Shown here: piece after piece, positions 9,371 through 19,283 of the stretch
How positions within the stretch are numbered: the stretch's first letter is position 1
Layout: each line of letters opens with the position of its first letter
Origin: an uncultured Pelagibacteraceae bacterium
GTDB taxonomy: Bacteria > Pseudomonadota > Alphaproteobacteria > Pelagibacterales > Pelagibacteraceae
Direction of reading: 5' to 3'
Length of the DNA stretch: 64,000 bases
Assembly: GCA_902628525.1 (NCBI GenBank)
Contig: CACOMZ010000004.1
Location: 1-64,000, forward strand
Translations under genes and position numbers: made by a program
The notes under the pieces: model-generated
Database searches by the model: none
What the model saw: the letters and a program-made list of their open reading frames with translations, nothing else
What the model was told of the DNA's origin: nothing

Positions 9371-9851
9371 AAAACTATTTGTGATCATGTTTTTAACATT
9401 AATCACAACCAATTCTTTTGCGGCAGGATCAGACTCTTCTTCTTCTTCAAAAGTAAAATCTAATTACGATAAAGCAGTAGAGGCAATTAAATTTGCTAAA
9501 AAATACGAAGCAAAAGGAAAACTTGAAAAAGCAAAAAAAAGATATGCAAAAGCTCAAAAACTACTTTTAAAATCTAACTCAGAAAAACCTAATAAAGCTG
9601 ACACTTTAAATTATTTGGGTTTCACTACAAGAAAACTTGGTGATTATGAAAATGGTGAAAAATACTATCTACAAGGACTAGAGATTGAACCAAATCATAT
9701 AGGTATAAACGAGTATTTAGGTGAGCTATATGTTGCTACAAATAGATTAAATTTAGCAAATGAAAGATTAAATATATTGGAAGGATGTAACTGTGATGAG
9801 TATGCACAGTTAAAAGGAATAATTGAAGGTACTAAAAAATCCAAATATTAA
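9363..9851 (+). CDS. Secreted TPR-repeat protein
   Basis: The 162-aa product has a clear signal peptide ([20 protein letters not shown]) followed by a Ser-rich linker and a Lys/Ala-rich helix. TPR-like repeats follow from about residue 75 to 150 ([24 protein letters not shown], then [20 protein letters not shown]). It probably acts as a periplasmic binding scaffold. It overlaps pxpA by 8 nt and lies 5 nt before the DUF1445 gene, so it shares their transcript. Its link to 5-oxoproline metabolism is contextual only. Confidence 0.8.
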   Translation: MIKKLFVIMFLTLITTNSFAAGSDSSSSSKVKSNYDKAVEAIKFAKKYEAKGKLEKAKKRYAKAQKLLLKSNSEKPNKADTLNYLGFTTRKLGDYENGEKYYLQGLEIEPNHIGINEYLGELYVATNRLNLANERLNILEGCNCDEYAQLKGIIEGTKKSKY

Positions 9852-9856
9852 TTTAT

Positions 9857-10642
9857 ATGCTTGATATTCAAGATCCGGCTGAAGCAAGAAAAGTTATAAG
9901 AGAAAATAAATATACTAATCAAACAGCTGGGTCTGCAAGCAAATACGTCCAAGGCAATCTTTGTATCTTACCAAGCAAGTACGCCATGGACTTTGCAGCT
10001 TTTTGTCAGAAGAATCCAAAACCGTGTCCACTGATTGGTTTTGGAACTAAAGGAGATCCCTCTTTAAAAGATTTAGGTGATATTGATATTAGAACAGATG
10101 TTCCTCAGTATAGAGTTTGGGAAAAAGGTAAATTAGTGGACGAGCCTTATGATATTAAAAAATATTGGAGTGAAGATTTAACTACCTTCGTACTTGGTTG
10201 TTCTATGTCATTTGAGTTACCATTAATTGAAGCCGGAATACCTATACAGCACATAGAAAATAATACTATCGTACCAATGTATAGAACCTCAATAGATTGT
10301 AAACCAGCGGGAAAATTTTCTGGGAAACTTGTTGTATCTATGAGACCATTAAATGCAAATGATACGATAAAATCAATTCAGATTAGTTCAAGATTTCCAG
10401 CCGTTCATGGCGCACCAATACATTTAGGCAATCCAGATGAAATAGGTATAAAAGATATTATGAAACCAGAGTATGGTGACCCTCCAAGAACAATAAAGAA
10501 TAATGAAATTCCTGTTTTTTGGGCTTGTGGTGTAACTCCCCAATCAGTTTTAGAAAATTCAAAACCTGATTTTTGTATAACTCATAGTCCTGGGAAAATG
10601 CTTATAACTGATAAGCTAAACAGCGATTTAGCTGCGTTTTAA
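9857..10642 (+). CDS. DUF1445 / YcsI family putative hydro-lyase (possible D-glutamate cyclase type)
   Basis: The 261-aa protein matches the YcsI/DUF1445 family: [21 protein letters not shown] at the start, [16 protein letters not shown] in the middle and [28 protein letters not shown] at the end. The mammalian relative has D-glutamate cyclase activity (D-glutamate to 5-oxo-D-proline). In Bacillus subtilis ycsI also sits among the pxp homologues. The location after pxpA therefore supports a role in 5-oxoproline or D-glutamate handling, but the exact reaction here is inferred. It ends one base before the convergent livF-like gene. Confidence 0.85.
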   Translation: MLDIQDPAEARKVIRENKYTNQTAGSASKYVQGNLCILPSKYAMDFAAFCQKNPKPCPLIGFGTKGDPSLKDLGDIDIRTDVPQYRVWEKGKLVDEPYDIKKYWSEDLTTFVLGCSMSFELPLIEAGIPIQHIENNTIVPMYRTSIDCKPAGKFSGKLVVSMRPLNANDTIKSIQISSRFPAVHGAPIHLGNPDEIGIKDIMKPEYGDPPRTIKNNEIPVFWACGVTPQSVLENSKPDFCITHSPGKMLITDKLNSDLAAF

Positions 10643-11353
10643 TTAATTACCTAGAAAGATTTTTGTTACTTTTTCATTATCAATGAGATCTTCTGATTTA
10701 CCATCTATAACTAATCTTCCACTTTCAAGTACATAACCTCGATCAGCCATACTTAGTGCGAGTCTAACATTTTGCTCTACAAAAAGTATTGAAATACCCT
10801 CTTGCACAATATTTTTAAATATTTTGATTAAATCCTTCATAACCATTGGTGATAATCCTAAAAAAGGTTCATCAACCATTAATAATTTTGGTAAACCCAT
10901 CATACCCCTTGCAATTGCAAGCATTTGCTGCTCACCGCCTGACATAGTTTTTGCTAACTGATCTGATCTAGTTTCTAGTTTTGGAAAAATTTTATATATT
11001 TTTTTTAACGATTGATTTATTTGATCCTTAGCTTTTGGATGCCAGGCTCCAAGCTGTAAATTTTGTTTTACTGTTAGGTGGGGAAAAACTCTTCTTCTTT
11101 CAAGGACATGTGATATACCTAATTCGGTTCTCTTAAAAGTTGGGATATTAGAAATCAATTTATTTTCAAAATTAATTTTACCATTCCTGTGTTCTACTAA
11201 ATTACTAATAGTATTTAATATTGTGCTTTTACCCGATCCATTGGGCCCAAGAAGAGCAACCATTTCTGCTTTTTCTACATTTATTGAAACATCCCAAATA
11301 ACTTGAAAGTCATCATACAAAACATCTATATTTTTAATATCAAGCAGCATCAA
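10643..11353 (-). CDS. Branched-chain amino acid/amide ABC transporter ATP-binding protein (LivF type)
   Basis: The 236-aa ATPase has Walker A GPNGSGKST, signature MSGGEQQM and Walker B LLMVDEPFLGLSP, with the LivF-like layout and length. It energises import with the LivG, LivM and LivH homologues directly upstream, and overlaps the LivG gene by 14 nt. The exact substrate of this HAAT-family importer (branched-chain amino acids, other amino acids, amides or urea) cannot be decided from the ATPases. Confidence 0.93.
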   Translation of the reverse strand: MMLLDIKNIDVLYDDFQVIWDVSINVEKAEMVALLGPNGSGKSTILNTISNLVEHRNGKINFENKLISNIPTFKRTELGISHVLERRRVFPHLTVKQNLQLGAWHPKAKDQINQSLKKIYKIFPKLETRSDQLAKTMSGGEQQMLAIARGMMGLPKLLMVDEPFLGLSPMVMKDLIKIFKNIVQEGISILFVEQNVRLALSMADRGYVLESGRLVIDGKSEDLIDNEKVTKIFLGN

Positions 11354-12062
11354 AAGTTCCTAAATAAGCATCTATTACCTGTTTATTTTTTTGAATCTCT
11401 TTTGGGGGACCAAATGCTATTCTTTGCCCTTGATCCAGAGCTAAAACATTATCGGAAATTTCCATTATTATATTAATGTTGTGCTCAATAGTAATTATAG
11501 TTACTCCTGTTTTTTTTAGTTTTTTAATAAGCTCAACTAATCCAGGAATTGTTTTTTGATCTACACCACCCGTGACTTCATCCATTAAAAGTAGTTTTGG
11601 CTCTATGGCCATGGCTCTAGCCATCTCTAATCTTTTTCTTTGTCCAGTAGATAGCTCTTTTGCAAAGTGATGCCTTTTTTCGACTAAATCGACAAAATCA
11701 ATTATTTCAAGAGCCTTATCTCTAGCTCTTTTAATATTTTTTTCTTTAACAAATGCACCGATCATAACATTTTCAAGTAAAGTTTGATCAGCAAAAGGTT
11801 TAAGTTTTTGAAAAGTTCTTCCAACGCCTAAATTACTAATTTTATCTGGACTCAATCCAAAAATATTTTTTTCAAAAAATTGTACTTTTCCATTATCTGC
11901 TTTTGTGTAACCAGTAATTAAATCAAATAAAGTTGATTTTCCTGCACCGTTAGGCCCTATTATTCCAAGTATGGTGCCTTGTTCAACATCAAATGAAATA
12001 TTATCGTTTGCTTTAATTCCCCCAAAAGATCTACTTAAATTTTCAACTGATAATATTTTCAT
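11340..12062 (-). CDS. Branched-chain amino acid/amide ABC transporter ATP-binding protein (LivG type)
   Basis: The 240-aa ATPase has Walker A GPNGAGKST, signature LSTGQRKRLEMARA and Walker B LLLMDEVTGGVD. The LivG character is shown by FDLITGYTKADNGKV and VGRTFQKLKPF near the Q-loop. It pairs with the LivF-type ATPase, overlapping its start by 14 nt, and overlaps the stop of the LivM-type gene by 4 nt (ATGA-type coupling). Confidence 0.93.
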   Translation of the reverse strand: MKILSVENLSRSFGGIKANDNISFDVEQGTILGIIGPNGAGKSTLFDLITGYTKADNGKVQFFEKNIFGLSPDKISNLGVGRTFQKLKPFADQTLLENVMIGAFVKEKNIKRARDKALEIIDFVDLVEKRHHFAKELSTGQRKRLEMARAMAIEPKLLLMDEVTGGVDQKTIPGLVELIKKLKKTGVTIITIEHNINIIMEISDNVLALDQGQRIAFGPPKEIQKNKQVIDAYLGTFDAA

Positions 12063-13072
12063 CTTTGTTTCTTTCTTTCTAAGATATCCTTCGGAATAAA
12101 AGATATAAGTCCATTGGGTCTAAAAATACATATGATCATCAATATTAAACCATAAAAGATTAAATCTACCGCCCCACCAGTACCTCCTAAATAAATTCTT
12201 GAGTATTCTGAAATGGGAATAAGTATAGAGGCTCCAATAATTGGGCCCCATACATTTCCTATTCCTCCAAGCACTGTGATTAGTAAAACTATTATTGATA
12301 TCTCAATATTAAAAACTCTATCTGGATCAATAATTAAAATATATTGAGCAAATAAACTGCCCATTGGTGCCATGATCATTGCTGAAATTACATATGCAAT
12401 AATTTTATAATTTGAAACATTAATACATAGACTTAATGCAGCTTGTGGATCATCTCTTACAGCTCTAAGTCTATAGCCTAATTTTGATCTACTTAAGAGC
12501 CAAACTACAAAAAAAGTAATTAGAAAAAAAATTAAAAAAACATAGTAATAAGGGACTTTACTGCTATGAAATTGAAGAGCGATCCAAGAATCTTCTGGTG
12601 TCATTGTAACCCATAATCCTGATGCTGCTCCAACTAGATCCCATCTTTGAAAAACTACTTGAAAACTTATTCCTATTAATAATGTTGCAATTGCAAAATA
12701 ATGACCACTTAAACGTAGCATTGGTATACCAATTAATATTGCAAATATTCCAGAAATAAACATTCCAAAAAATATACTTATCCATGGAGTGATTCCATAT
12801 TGCATATAAAAAAATGAGGTGGCATATGCACCAATACCAAAAAAGGCACCATGTCCTAAACTTATTTGTCCTGAGAAGCCAGCTATTACGTTCCATGATT
12901 GGGCCATAACAGCGTGCATAAAAATCATTATGAATAAATGTAGGTAAAAAGAATTTAATCCAAATAATGGGAGTGTAAACAGAAGCACAACTAAAGCACA
13001 AACAATAGATATTACCTTGTTGTTGGTGTTCCAAAGTGGTTCAGATTTCGCAGCTATTAATTTACTTTCCAT
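12059..13072 (-). CDS. Branched-chain amino acid/amide ABC transporter permease (LivM type)
   Basis: The 337-aa membrane protein has many hydrophobic segments and the LivM signatures WNVIAGFSGQISLGHGAFFGIGAYA, RLSGHYFAIATLLI and ITVLGGIGNVWGPIIGA. It is one half of the inner-membrane channel with the LivH homologue. It overlaps the LivG gene by 4 nt and the LivH stop by 1 nt. The ORF-track entry 12564..13034 is a frame shadow of this gene. Confidence 0.93.
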   Translation of the reverse strand: MESKLIAAKSEPLWNTNNKVISIVCALVVLLFTLPLFGLNSFYLHLFIMIFMHAVMAQSWNVIAGFSGQISLGHGAFFGIGAYATSFFYMQYGITPWISIFFGMFISGIFAILIGIPMLRLSGHYFAIATLLIGISFQVVFQRWDLVGAASGLWVTMTPEDSWIALQFHSSKVPYYYVFLIFFLITFFVVWLLSRSKLGYRLRAVRDDPQAALSLCINVSNYKIIAYVISAMIMAPMGSLFAQYILIIDPDRVFNIEISIIVLLITVLGGIGNVWGPIIGASILIPISEYSRIYLGGTGGAVDLIFYGLILMIICIFRPNGLISFIPKDILERKKQR

Positions 13073-13938
13073 TAGTACCTACCAAACAGTCCTTGTGGTT
13101 TATAAATTACAACTAGTAAATAAATCACAAAAACATATAAAAGTTTAAAGGATGGATCTATTAGAAGACCGCCCAAAGATTCTACTAATCCAATTATTAC
13201 TCCAGCATATAGGCACCCAATAATACTTCCAAATCCTCCTAGAGCTACAGCAACAAAAGCAAACAAGGCAAAATTAATACCAACATCGGTAAATATGAAA
13301 AAATAGTTTGCCATCATTCCACCTGCGACTCCCACACAGCCAAGACCTATTGCCCAACCGATTGCAAACATTTTATTAGATGGAATTCCTAAAACTTCTG
13401 CAGCATGCCTATCTTGAGCTGTAGCTTGAAGAGCAAGTCCTGTTTCAGTTTTTGTAACAAATAAATATAGTCCAATAAACGCAAGTAAACACACAAGACT
13501 TGCAAAAAGTTGTGGTTGTCCAATAAACACTGAGCCCACTTCAATTCGACCTTCTAGCAATGGTTTATCAACATTTCTGAAATCTGGTGTCCATAATAAT
13601 TGAGCTATTGATCTTATAAAAATAGATAACCCAAAAGTTGCGCATATTTGGATTAACATTTTAGCTCTTAAAATATATCTAATTAAAAAATAATGTGTCA
13701 GTATTCCGCAAAAAGCTAAGAGTAATATTGTTATTGGTATAGAAAAAAGTGGATCTAAACCGAATAGAGACCAGAGCCAAAAAGAAGAAAACATAGAAAG
13801 CATTAAGTGTTCTCCGTGTGCGAAGTTGACTATCTCCATTAATCCAAAGATTAAACTCAAGCCTGCTGCAATTAATGCATAAATCAAACCCATCATTAAT
13901 CCAGTAACTATCGCTTGAAGAATAATTTCAGATGTCAT
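13072..13938 (-). CDS. Branched-chain amino acid/amide ABC transporter permease (LivH type)
   Basis: The 288-aa membrane protein has the LivH pattern: LMMGLIYALIAAGLSLIFGLMEIVNFAHGEHLML at the N-terminus, QATAQDRHAAEVLGI in the EAA-like loop and VAVALGGFGSIIGCLYAGVIIGLVE near the end. It is the first gene of the minus-strand transporter operon H-M-G-F. The gene for the binding protein is transcribed away from it across a 157-nt divergent intergenic region. Confidence 0.93.
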   Translation of the reverse strand: MTSEIILQAIVTGLMMGLIYALIAAGLSLIFGLMEIVNFAHGEHLMLSMFSSFWLWSLFGLDPLFSIPITILLLAFCGILTHYFLIRYILRAKMLIQICATFGLSIFIRSIAQLLWTPDFRNVDKPLLEGRIEVGSVFIGQPQLFASLVCLLAFIGLYLFVTKTETGLALQATAQDRHAAEVLGIPSNKMFAIGWAIGLGCVGVAGGMMANYFFIFTDVGINFALFAFVAVALGGFGSIIGCLYAGVIIGLVESLGGLLIDPSFKLLYVFVIYLLVVIYKPQGLFGRY

Positions 13939-14032
13939 TTCATTAAATTAATTATTTAAATATAGACAATTATTTATTAAATAAACACATCTAAAGTGCA
14001 ATATATCTTATCTGCTTTTAAAAAGTAAATTA

Positions 14033-14062
14033 TTGAATTGATTTATTATTTAGTATTAAAAT
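14033..14062 (+). promoter_or_regulatory. Possible sigma-70-type promoter for the periplasmic binding protein gene
   Basis: TTGAAT (14033-14038) and TAAAAT (14057-14062) are separated by 18 nt, 33 nt before the binding-protein ATG, which also has a strong ribosome binding site (GAGGGGAA). It lies in the 157-nt divergent region between the LivH-type permease and the binding protein; nothing else is visible there. In DNA this AT-rich such matches arise by chance, hence the low confidence. Confidence 0.3.
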
Positions 14063-14095
14063 GTTCTTTTAAAAAACAAATACGAGGGGAAATAA

Positions 14096-15352
14096 ATGAG
14101 AAAATTAATTCTTACAGTATTCACATTTTTATCATTAGTTTGTGCGCCAGTATTAAGTTACGCACAGGATGTTAAGATTGGAGTACTATATCCACTAACC
14201 GGGCCTGTGGCTCAAGTTGGTAAAGACGCAGTTGCTGCTGTAAAAACTGCTTTGGATATTATTAACAACAGCCACAGCATTCCTGGTATGCCACTAGCTA
14301 AAGATGCTGGCTTAAAAGGTTTAGGTGGTGGAAAAATATCCATCGTTGTTGGTGATCATGGAGGAAAACCTGATGTAGGTGTAGGTGAAACAGAAAAAAT
14401 GTTAAATTCTGATAAGGTTCATGCAATGTTTGGAGCTTATTATTCATCTGTGACTGGTGCAGCAAGCCAAGTTTCTGAAAGAGCAGGAATACCATGGGTA
14501 AATGGAGAATCTACTTCTCCTAAACTAACTACAAGAGGTTTCAAATATTTCTTTAGAGTTACTCCACATGATGGTGAATTCACTCAATTAATGTTTGAGT
14601 TTATGAATGACTTTAACAAAAAAAATAATAACAAATTAAATACAGTTGGAATTATTCATGAAGATACTCTTTGGGGTTCAGATAGTGGTGGAACACAAGA
14701 TAAAATGGCTAAAGACCAAGGATACAAAGTTATTGAAAAAATTAGCTATAAGGCAAAAACAACAACTTTGAGTTCTGAGGTTCAAAGATTGAAAGCAAAA
14801 AATCCAGATGTATTATTGCCTTCTTCTTATACCGCTGATGCTTATTTATTCTTAAATACTGCTAAAGAGTTAGATTACAATCCAAAACTTTTAGTGGCAC
14901 AAAACGCTGGTTATACAGATCCTAAATTTATAGATACAATGGGAAGTAAAGCTGAAGGTGTGATCACTAGATCTCCTTTTAATACTGACCTTGCTAAAAC
15001 TATTCCAATGATTGGAACAGTAAATGATATCTTCAAAACACATTCTGGTGGAAGAGATTTATCAGATGTTCCTGCAAGAGCGTTTACTGGATTTATGGCT
15101 TTAGCGAATGCAATTAATAATGCAGGATCTACTGATCCAGAGAAAATCAGACAAGCTTTGGTTAATTTAGACATGTCATCAGAATCTTTAATTGTTCCTT
15201 ACAGAGGAATAAAATTTGGCTCTGATGGTCAAAACGAAAAGACTAGAGGTATTTTAATGCAAGTTCAAAATGGAAAATATTGTACAGTATACCCATTTGA
15301 GTTAGCAGCTTGTAAACTTAAATATCCAATGCCTACTTGGTCTGAAAGATAA
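14096..15352 (+). CDS. Liv-type ABC transporter periplasmic substrate-binding protein
   Basis: The 418-aa protein has a signal peptide (MRKLILTVFTFLSLVCAPVLSYA) and a type I periplasmic binding fold. The family start DVKIGVLYPLTGPVAQVGKDAV and the ligand-pocket region MFGAYYSSVTGAASQVSERAGIPWVNGES are clear. It delivers substrate to the adjacent H-M-G-F importer. It is a little longer than E. coli LivJ/LivK and lacks residues that would let me name the ligand. A separate divergent promoter would allow the higher expression typical of binding proteins. A rho-independent terminator follows. Confidence 0.92.
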   Translation: MRKLILTVFTFLSLVCAPVLSYAQDVKIGVLYPLTGPVAQVGKDAVAAVKTALDIINNSHSIPGMPLAKDAGLKGLGGGKISIVVGDHGGKPDVGVGETEKMLNSDKVHAMFGAYYSSVTGAASQVSERAGIPWVNGESTSPKLTTRGFKYFFRVTPHDGEFTQLMFEFMNDFNKKNNNKLNTVGIIHEDTLWGSDSGGTQDKMAKDQGYKVIEKISYKAKTTTLSSEVQRLKAKNPDVLLPSSYTADAYLFLNTAKELDYNPKLLVAQNAGYTDPKFIDTMGSKAEGVITRSPFNTDLAKTIPMIGTVNDIFKTHSGGRDLSDVPARAFTGFMALANAINNAGSTDPEKIRQALVNLDMSSESLIVPYRGIKFGSDGQNEKTRGILMQVQNGKYCTVYPFELAACKLKYPMPTWSER

Positions 15353-15368
15353 AATATTATTAAATTTT

Positions 15369-15403
15369 AAAAGGCGATCAAAAAAATGATCGCCTTTTAT
15401 TTA
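15369..15403 (+). terminator. Rho-independent terminator after the binding-protein gene
   Basis: A 12-bp perfect stem (AAAAGGCGATCA / TGATCGCCTTTT) with a six-A loop lies 16 nt after the stop codon; the 3' arm of the stem ends in TTTT, followed by ATTTATT. It should isolate the binding-protein message from the TerC-family gene. Confidence 0.85.
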
Positions 15404-15453
15404 TTAATAGAATTTATTGAAATATTCAAAATTTAAAATATTATTAAATTATC

Positions 15454-16065
15454 TTGATTGAAGAACTCATCATATTAACTAATATTATATTTATCACTAT
15501 GATTTTGACAGCTGATAATGCTGTAATTGTTGGTTCTATTGCTTCAAATTTTGTCCCAAAAAATAGAAAACAAATAATTCTATGGGGTGTAATAGGAGCA
15601 TTTGTTTTTAAAATTATATTTGCAGTCTTTGCAACGTTTTTATTTGAATTTTATTTTATAAAGATTTTAGGTGGTCTTTTATTAATTTGGATTGTCAACG
15701 ATTTAAGGAAAGATTTACTAGATATTAAAAAAATAAAAACCTCTACAAAAAAAATTAAGGAACCTTCTTTTATTAGCAGTATTGGTAAAGTTTTATTTGC
15801 CGATATCATGATTAGTTTTGATAACGTAATAGGTGTGGTTGCCGCATCAAAAGGATATTTTGGATATATGATTTTTGGATTACTATTATCTGTCGTTTTA
15901 ACAGGTGCTTTAGCAACAGTTATGGCCAATTACATCAAAAAACACATATGGATAGCTTATGTTGGCTTGATATTTATTTTGTTTGTAGGTCTTCAATTAG
16001 TAATAGGTGGATTGGTTGATTTAGAAATACTTAGAATAAATGAGGATTTTAAAAAGTACTTTTAA
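15454..16065 (+). CDS. TerC/YjbE family integral membrane protein
   Basis: The 203-aa protein has about six membrane segments and the TerC signatures TADNAVIVGSIA near the N-terminus and ADIMISFDNVIGVVAAS near residue 115. Both contain the paired acidic residues thought to bind metal. YjbE-type members are linked to metal (manganese) homeostasis in other bacteria; that role is not shown here. The start is TTG: the first ATG is 45 nt downstream and would cut into the conserved first helix. No yybP-ykoY type leader fits in the short gap upstream. Confidence 0.85.
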   Translation: MIEELIILTNIIFITMILTADNAVIVGSIASNFVPKNRKQIILWGVIGAFVFKIIFAVFATFLFEFYFIKILGGLLLIWIVNDLRKDLLDIKKIKTSTKKIKEPSFISSIGKVLFADIMISFDNVIGVVAASKGYFGYMIFGLLLSVVLTGALATVMANYIKKHIWIAYVGLIFILFVGLQLVIGGLVDLEILRINEDFKKYF

Positions 16066-16839
16066 TTAATAAGAATGTTTTTTACTTGGAAATTTATTTT
16101 TTCTTACATCTTTTGAGTAATTAGATATTGCCATAGAAATTTCTTTCCTAATATTTAAATATTTTCTAACAAATTTATAGTCTATCGGATTTAATCCAAT
16201 TAAATCGTCAAAAACTAAAATTTGACCATCACAATATTTTGAAGCTCCTATTCCGATTGTTGGAATATTAATACTTCTAGTAATAATTTTAGCTAAAGAA
16301 GTTTCAATGCATTCTAATACAATTGAGAATACTCCAGCTTTTTCCAATAATTGAGATTCTTGTAAGATTTTATCTCTCTCAATTTTTTGTTTTCCTTTAA
16401 ATTTAAAAGTTTTATCTGATTGGGGAAGTAATCCCAAATGTCCCATTACAGGAATTTTATTTTTGATTAATGTTTTTACTACTTTATAAATTTTTTTTCC
16501 TCCCTCTAATTTGACAGCATCACATTTTGTTTGAGAAATTATTTTTTTTGCGTTCTTTAATGCTTCTTTAGAATTTCGATAGGTATTATGTGGCATATCA
16601 ACAACCATTAAAGCTTTTTTAATCCCCTTTCTTACACTTTTTGAATGTTCAATCATCATGTCGATAGACACTTCTCTTGTTGATTTATAATTGTATAAAA
16701 CAGATCCTAGTGAATCTCCTACAAGAACTATATCGCAGTGATTATCTAAAATTGATGCAATATTTTTTGAATAAGCGGTTAAACTTACAATCTTTTGTTT
16801 ATTTTTTTTTTTTATTAAATCTAAAATTTTTTTTTTCAT
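16066..16839 (-). CDS. panB: 3-methyl-2-oxobutanoate hydroxymethyltransferase
   Basis: The 257-aa protein carries the PanB motifs KIVSLTAYS, CDIVLVGDSLGSVLYNY, VVDMPHNTY, AVKLEGG and GHLGLLPQS. It transfers a hydroxymethyl group from methylene-THF to 2-oxoisovalerate, giving ketopantoate, the first step of pantothenate synthesis. No panC, panD or panE is in the window, so whether the pathway is complete cannot be judged. Its stop abuts the convergent TerC-family gene. Confidence 0.95.
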   Translation of the reverse strand: MKKKILDLIKKKNKQKIVSLTAYSKNIASILDNHCDIVLVGDSLGSVLYNYKSTREVSIDMMIEHSKSVRKGIKKALMVVDMPHNTYRNSKEALKNAKKIISQTKCDAVKLEGGKKIYKVVKTLIKNKIPVMGHLGLLPQSDKTFKFKGKQKIERDKILQESQLLEKAGVFSIVLECIETSLAKIITRSINIPTIGIGASKYCDGQILVFDDLIGLNPIDYKFVRKYLNIRKEISMAISNYSKDVRKNKFPSKKHSY

Positions 16840-16843
16840 CGAC

Positions 16844-17263
16844 TTACCAAGAGCCGGTGTTTTCCATTGACGCCCAAGGTTCTTTGGGTTCTAAATTTCC
16901 CTCTTGAAGTATTTCTATTGATATTTTGTCAGGTGACCTGATAAAAGCCATATGGCCATCTCTAGGTGGTCTATTAATAGTATAACCCATATCCATTAAT
17001 CTTTGACAGGTTTCATAAATATTATCTACTCTATAAGCTAAATGTCCGAAATTTCTTGAGCCCTCTCCTAGTTCATCGCCATCCCAATTATACGTAAGTT
17101 CTATTTCTGCTTTCTCATCATTTGGAGCTGCAAGAAATATAAGTGTATATCTACCCTTTTCATTTTCCATCCTTCTTGTTTCTTTTAAACCAAGACCTTT
17201 ACAAAAAAACCTTAAAGACTCATCTACATCTTTTATTCTAATCATTGTATGCAAATATTTCAT
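16844..17263 (-). CDS. gloA: Lactoylglutathione lyase (glyoxalase I)
   Basis: The 139-aa VOC-fold protein starts with MKYLHTMIRIKDVDESLRFFCKGLGLKETR and contains AEIELTYNWD and GFGHLAYRVD-type (NFGHLAYRVDN) segments with the metal-binding His and Glu positions of GloA (H5, E58-like, H79-like, E121-like). It converts the hemithioacetal of methylglyoxal and glutathione to lactoylglutathione. It lies 4 nt before panB and 22 nt after guaA on the same strand. Confidence 0.9.
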   Translation of the reverse strand: MKYLHTMIRIKDVDESLRFFCKGLGLKETRRMENEKGRYTLIFLAAPNDEKAEIELTYNWDGDELGEGSRNFGHLAYRVDNIYETCQRLMDMGYTINRPPRDGHMAFIRSPDKISIEILQEGNLEPKEPWASMENTGSW

Positions 17264-17285
17264 AAGCTTAAGTTATAATTAAAAA

Positions 17286-18848
17286 CTACTCTAATTCAAT
17301 AGTGCTTGGAGGCTTCGATGATACATCGTACACAACTCTATTTATGCCCCTTATGCTGTTAACTATTTTATTTGATATAGTTTGCATAAAAGACTTCTTA
17401 AAGTCATAATAATCTGCTGTCATTCCATCTTCAGAAGTAATTGCCCGTAACAGACATAAATATTCATAAGTTCGATTATCTCCCATTACACCAACAGTTT
17501 TTACGGGAAGCAATGCAGCATAAGCTTGCCAAATTTTATGATAAAGATTATTTTCCTTTAAGGCTCTTATAAAATAATAATCAGCTTCTTTTAAAATTTT
17601 AATTTTTTCGTTAGTAATTATGCCTGGAATTCTAATAGCTAATCCTGGTCCAGGAAAAGGATGTCTTGAAATAATTTCTTTTGATAAATTTAATTCTAAT
17701 CCTAATTTTCTTACCTCATCTTTGAATAGAAATTTTAATGGTTCAACGAGTTTTAAGTTCATTTTTTTTGGTAGTCCTCCAACATTATGGTGAGATTTTA
17801 TTTTAGAAGTTTGACTACCAGTGACTGATTTACTTTCAATCAAATCTGGATAAAGGGTTCCTTGTGCTAAAAATTTTACATTTTTTATTTTTTTTGCATA
17901 ACGTTCAAATATTTTGATAAAAAGTTTTCCAATTATTTTTCTTTTTTTTTCTGGATCAGAAACATTTTTTAATTTTTTTAAAAATTCCTTTTCAGCATTT
18001 ACAGAAATTAAATTAATTCTTAGACGCTTCTTAAAGGTTTGGACAACCTGAATTTCTTCATTTTTTCGTAAAAGACCAGTATTAACAAAGATACAATAAA
18101 GTTTTTTTCCAATAGCCTTATTTAATAATTGTGCAACAACGCTGCTATCAACACCGCCAGATAATGCGCAAATAACTTTATTATTTCCAACAGTATTTTT
18201 TATATCTTTTATAAGTTGTTTTTTTTGGTCTTTAGAAGACCAATTTTTCTTAATTTTACATATTAAAAAAATAAAATTGCTAATTATTTTTTTTCCATCT
18301 TCTGTGTGTGTTACTTCAGGATGAAATTGAACACCATAATAATTTTTTATATTATTCTCAACAATTGCAAATTTTGAATTTGCGCTTGATGCAATTACTT
18401 TAAAATTTCTTGGAAGTTTTGAAACTTGATCGGCATGACTCATCCATACCTTTTTTATTTTTTTATTACTAAAAAATTTATTAATTAATAGACTATCTTT
18501 TTTTTTATGAATATTAGCTAAACCAAATTCCCTATGTTTTGATTGTTTCACAGTTCCACCATTGAGCTTTGATAGAATTTGATGCCCAAAACAAATGCCT
18601 AAAATAGGAATATTTAATTTTAAAATTTTTTTATCGAATGAAAACTTATTTTTTTGATTAACATTAAGTGGACCGCCAGATAAAACAATTCCTTTAATGC
18701 TATTGTTAATATATTTTGCGTTTATTTTCTTGTGACTTACTATCTCTGAAAAAACCCCTAATTCTCTTATTCTTCTTGCTATTAACTGCGTAAATTGAGA
18801 GCCAAAATCTATAATTAATATTTTATCTAAACTTTGATCAAGACTCAT
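17286..18848 (-). CDS. guaA: GMP synthase (glutamine-hydrolysing)
   Basis: At 520 aa it has the normal two-domain layout. The class I glutamine amidotransferase domain has the nucleophile in GICFGHQ (about residue 85) and the His/Glu pair in GVQFHPE. The ATP pyrophosphatase domain has the PP-loop [10 protein letters not shown], followed by the dimerisation domain ending in [13 protein letters not shown]. It aminates XMP to GMP. It overlaps the upstream TPR gene by 11 nt and is part of guaB-TPR-guaA. Confidence 0.98.
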   Translation of the reverse strand: MSLDQSLDKILIIDFGSQFTQLIARRIRELGVFSEIVSHKKINAKYINNSIKGIVLSGGPLNVNQKNKFSFDKKILKLNIPILGICFGHQILSKLNGGTVKQSKHREFGLANIHKKKDSLLINKFFSNKKIKKVWMSHADQVSKLPRNFKVIASSANSKFAIVENNIKNYYGVQFHPEVTHTEDGKKIISNFIFLICKIKKNWSSKDQKKQLIKDIKNTVGNNKVICALSGGVDSSVVAQLLNKAIGKKLYCIFVNTGLLRKNEEIQVVQTFKKRLRINLISVNAEKEFLKKLKNVSDPEKKRKIIGKLFIKIFERYAKKIKNVKFLAQGTLYPDLIESKSVTGSQTSKIKSHHNVGGLPKKMNLKLVEPLKFLFKDEVRKLGLELNLSKEIISRHPFPGPGLAIRIPGIITNEKIKILKEADYYFIRALKENNLYHKIWQAYAALLPVKTVGVMGDNRTYEYLCLLRAITSEDGMTADYYDFKKSFMQTISNKIVNSIRGINRVVYDVSSKPPSTIELE

Positions 18849-19278
18849 TATTTTCAGGTTGAATATTCTTTAATGAATCTTGAATTTTTTTATTTTCATT
18901 ACACAATTTATTACAAACTTTTGAAAATCTTTCAGAAAGATCTTTGACTTTTTCATAATTTGATTTTTCCAAAGCTATTTGCATCATCATTAGAATGGCA
19001 TCTTCATTATTTGGTTCAATTAAAAGTGTTGTTTCTAAATTATATTCCTCTTTTCTTTGATCTTTTTCATATTTATAAATTTTTGCTAAATATAAATATG
19101 AATTAGCATCATTTGGGTTAAAGACTATATTTCTTTCAAATAAAAAACGTGCGTCTTGATATTTTTCTTGATTGTAAAGTTCTAAAGCTTGATTAAAAAA
19201 ATTCTCCTTACTGGTAGCAATACTTTTTACACAAATAGTGAAAAAAATTATTAAGCTTAATTTTGTTAATTTATTCAT
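18838..19278 (-). CDS. Secreted TPR-repeat protein between guaB and guaA
   Basis: The 146-aa product has a signal peptide ([21 protein letters not shown]) and two to three TPR-like repeats ([21 protein letters not shown], then [22 protein letters not shown]). It is likely periplasmic. It lies 5 nt after guaB and overlaps guaA by 11 nt, so it is co-transcribed with guanine nucleotide genes although its location in the cell is different. No specific function can be given. Confidence 0.78.
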   Translation of the reverse strand: MNKLTKLSLIIFFTICVKSIATSKENFFNQALELYNQEKYQDARFLFERNIVFNPNDANSYLYLAKIYKYEKDQRKEEYNLETTLLIEPNNEDAILMMMQIALEKSNYEKVKDLSERFSKVCNKLCNENKKIQDSLKNIQPENNES

Positions 19279-19283
19279 TAGTA

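Noticed and set aside
12564-13034. 156-aa minus-strand ORF overlapping the LivM-type permease gene.
   Set aside because: It is another frame of a clearly recognised permease gene, with unusual Trp/Cys/Asn content and no family features.
15399-15453. Possible manganese (yybP-ykoY) riboswitch before the TerC-family gene.
   Set aside because: The gap after the terminator is about 50 nt and lacks the conserved aptamer loops.
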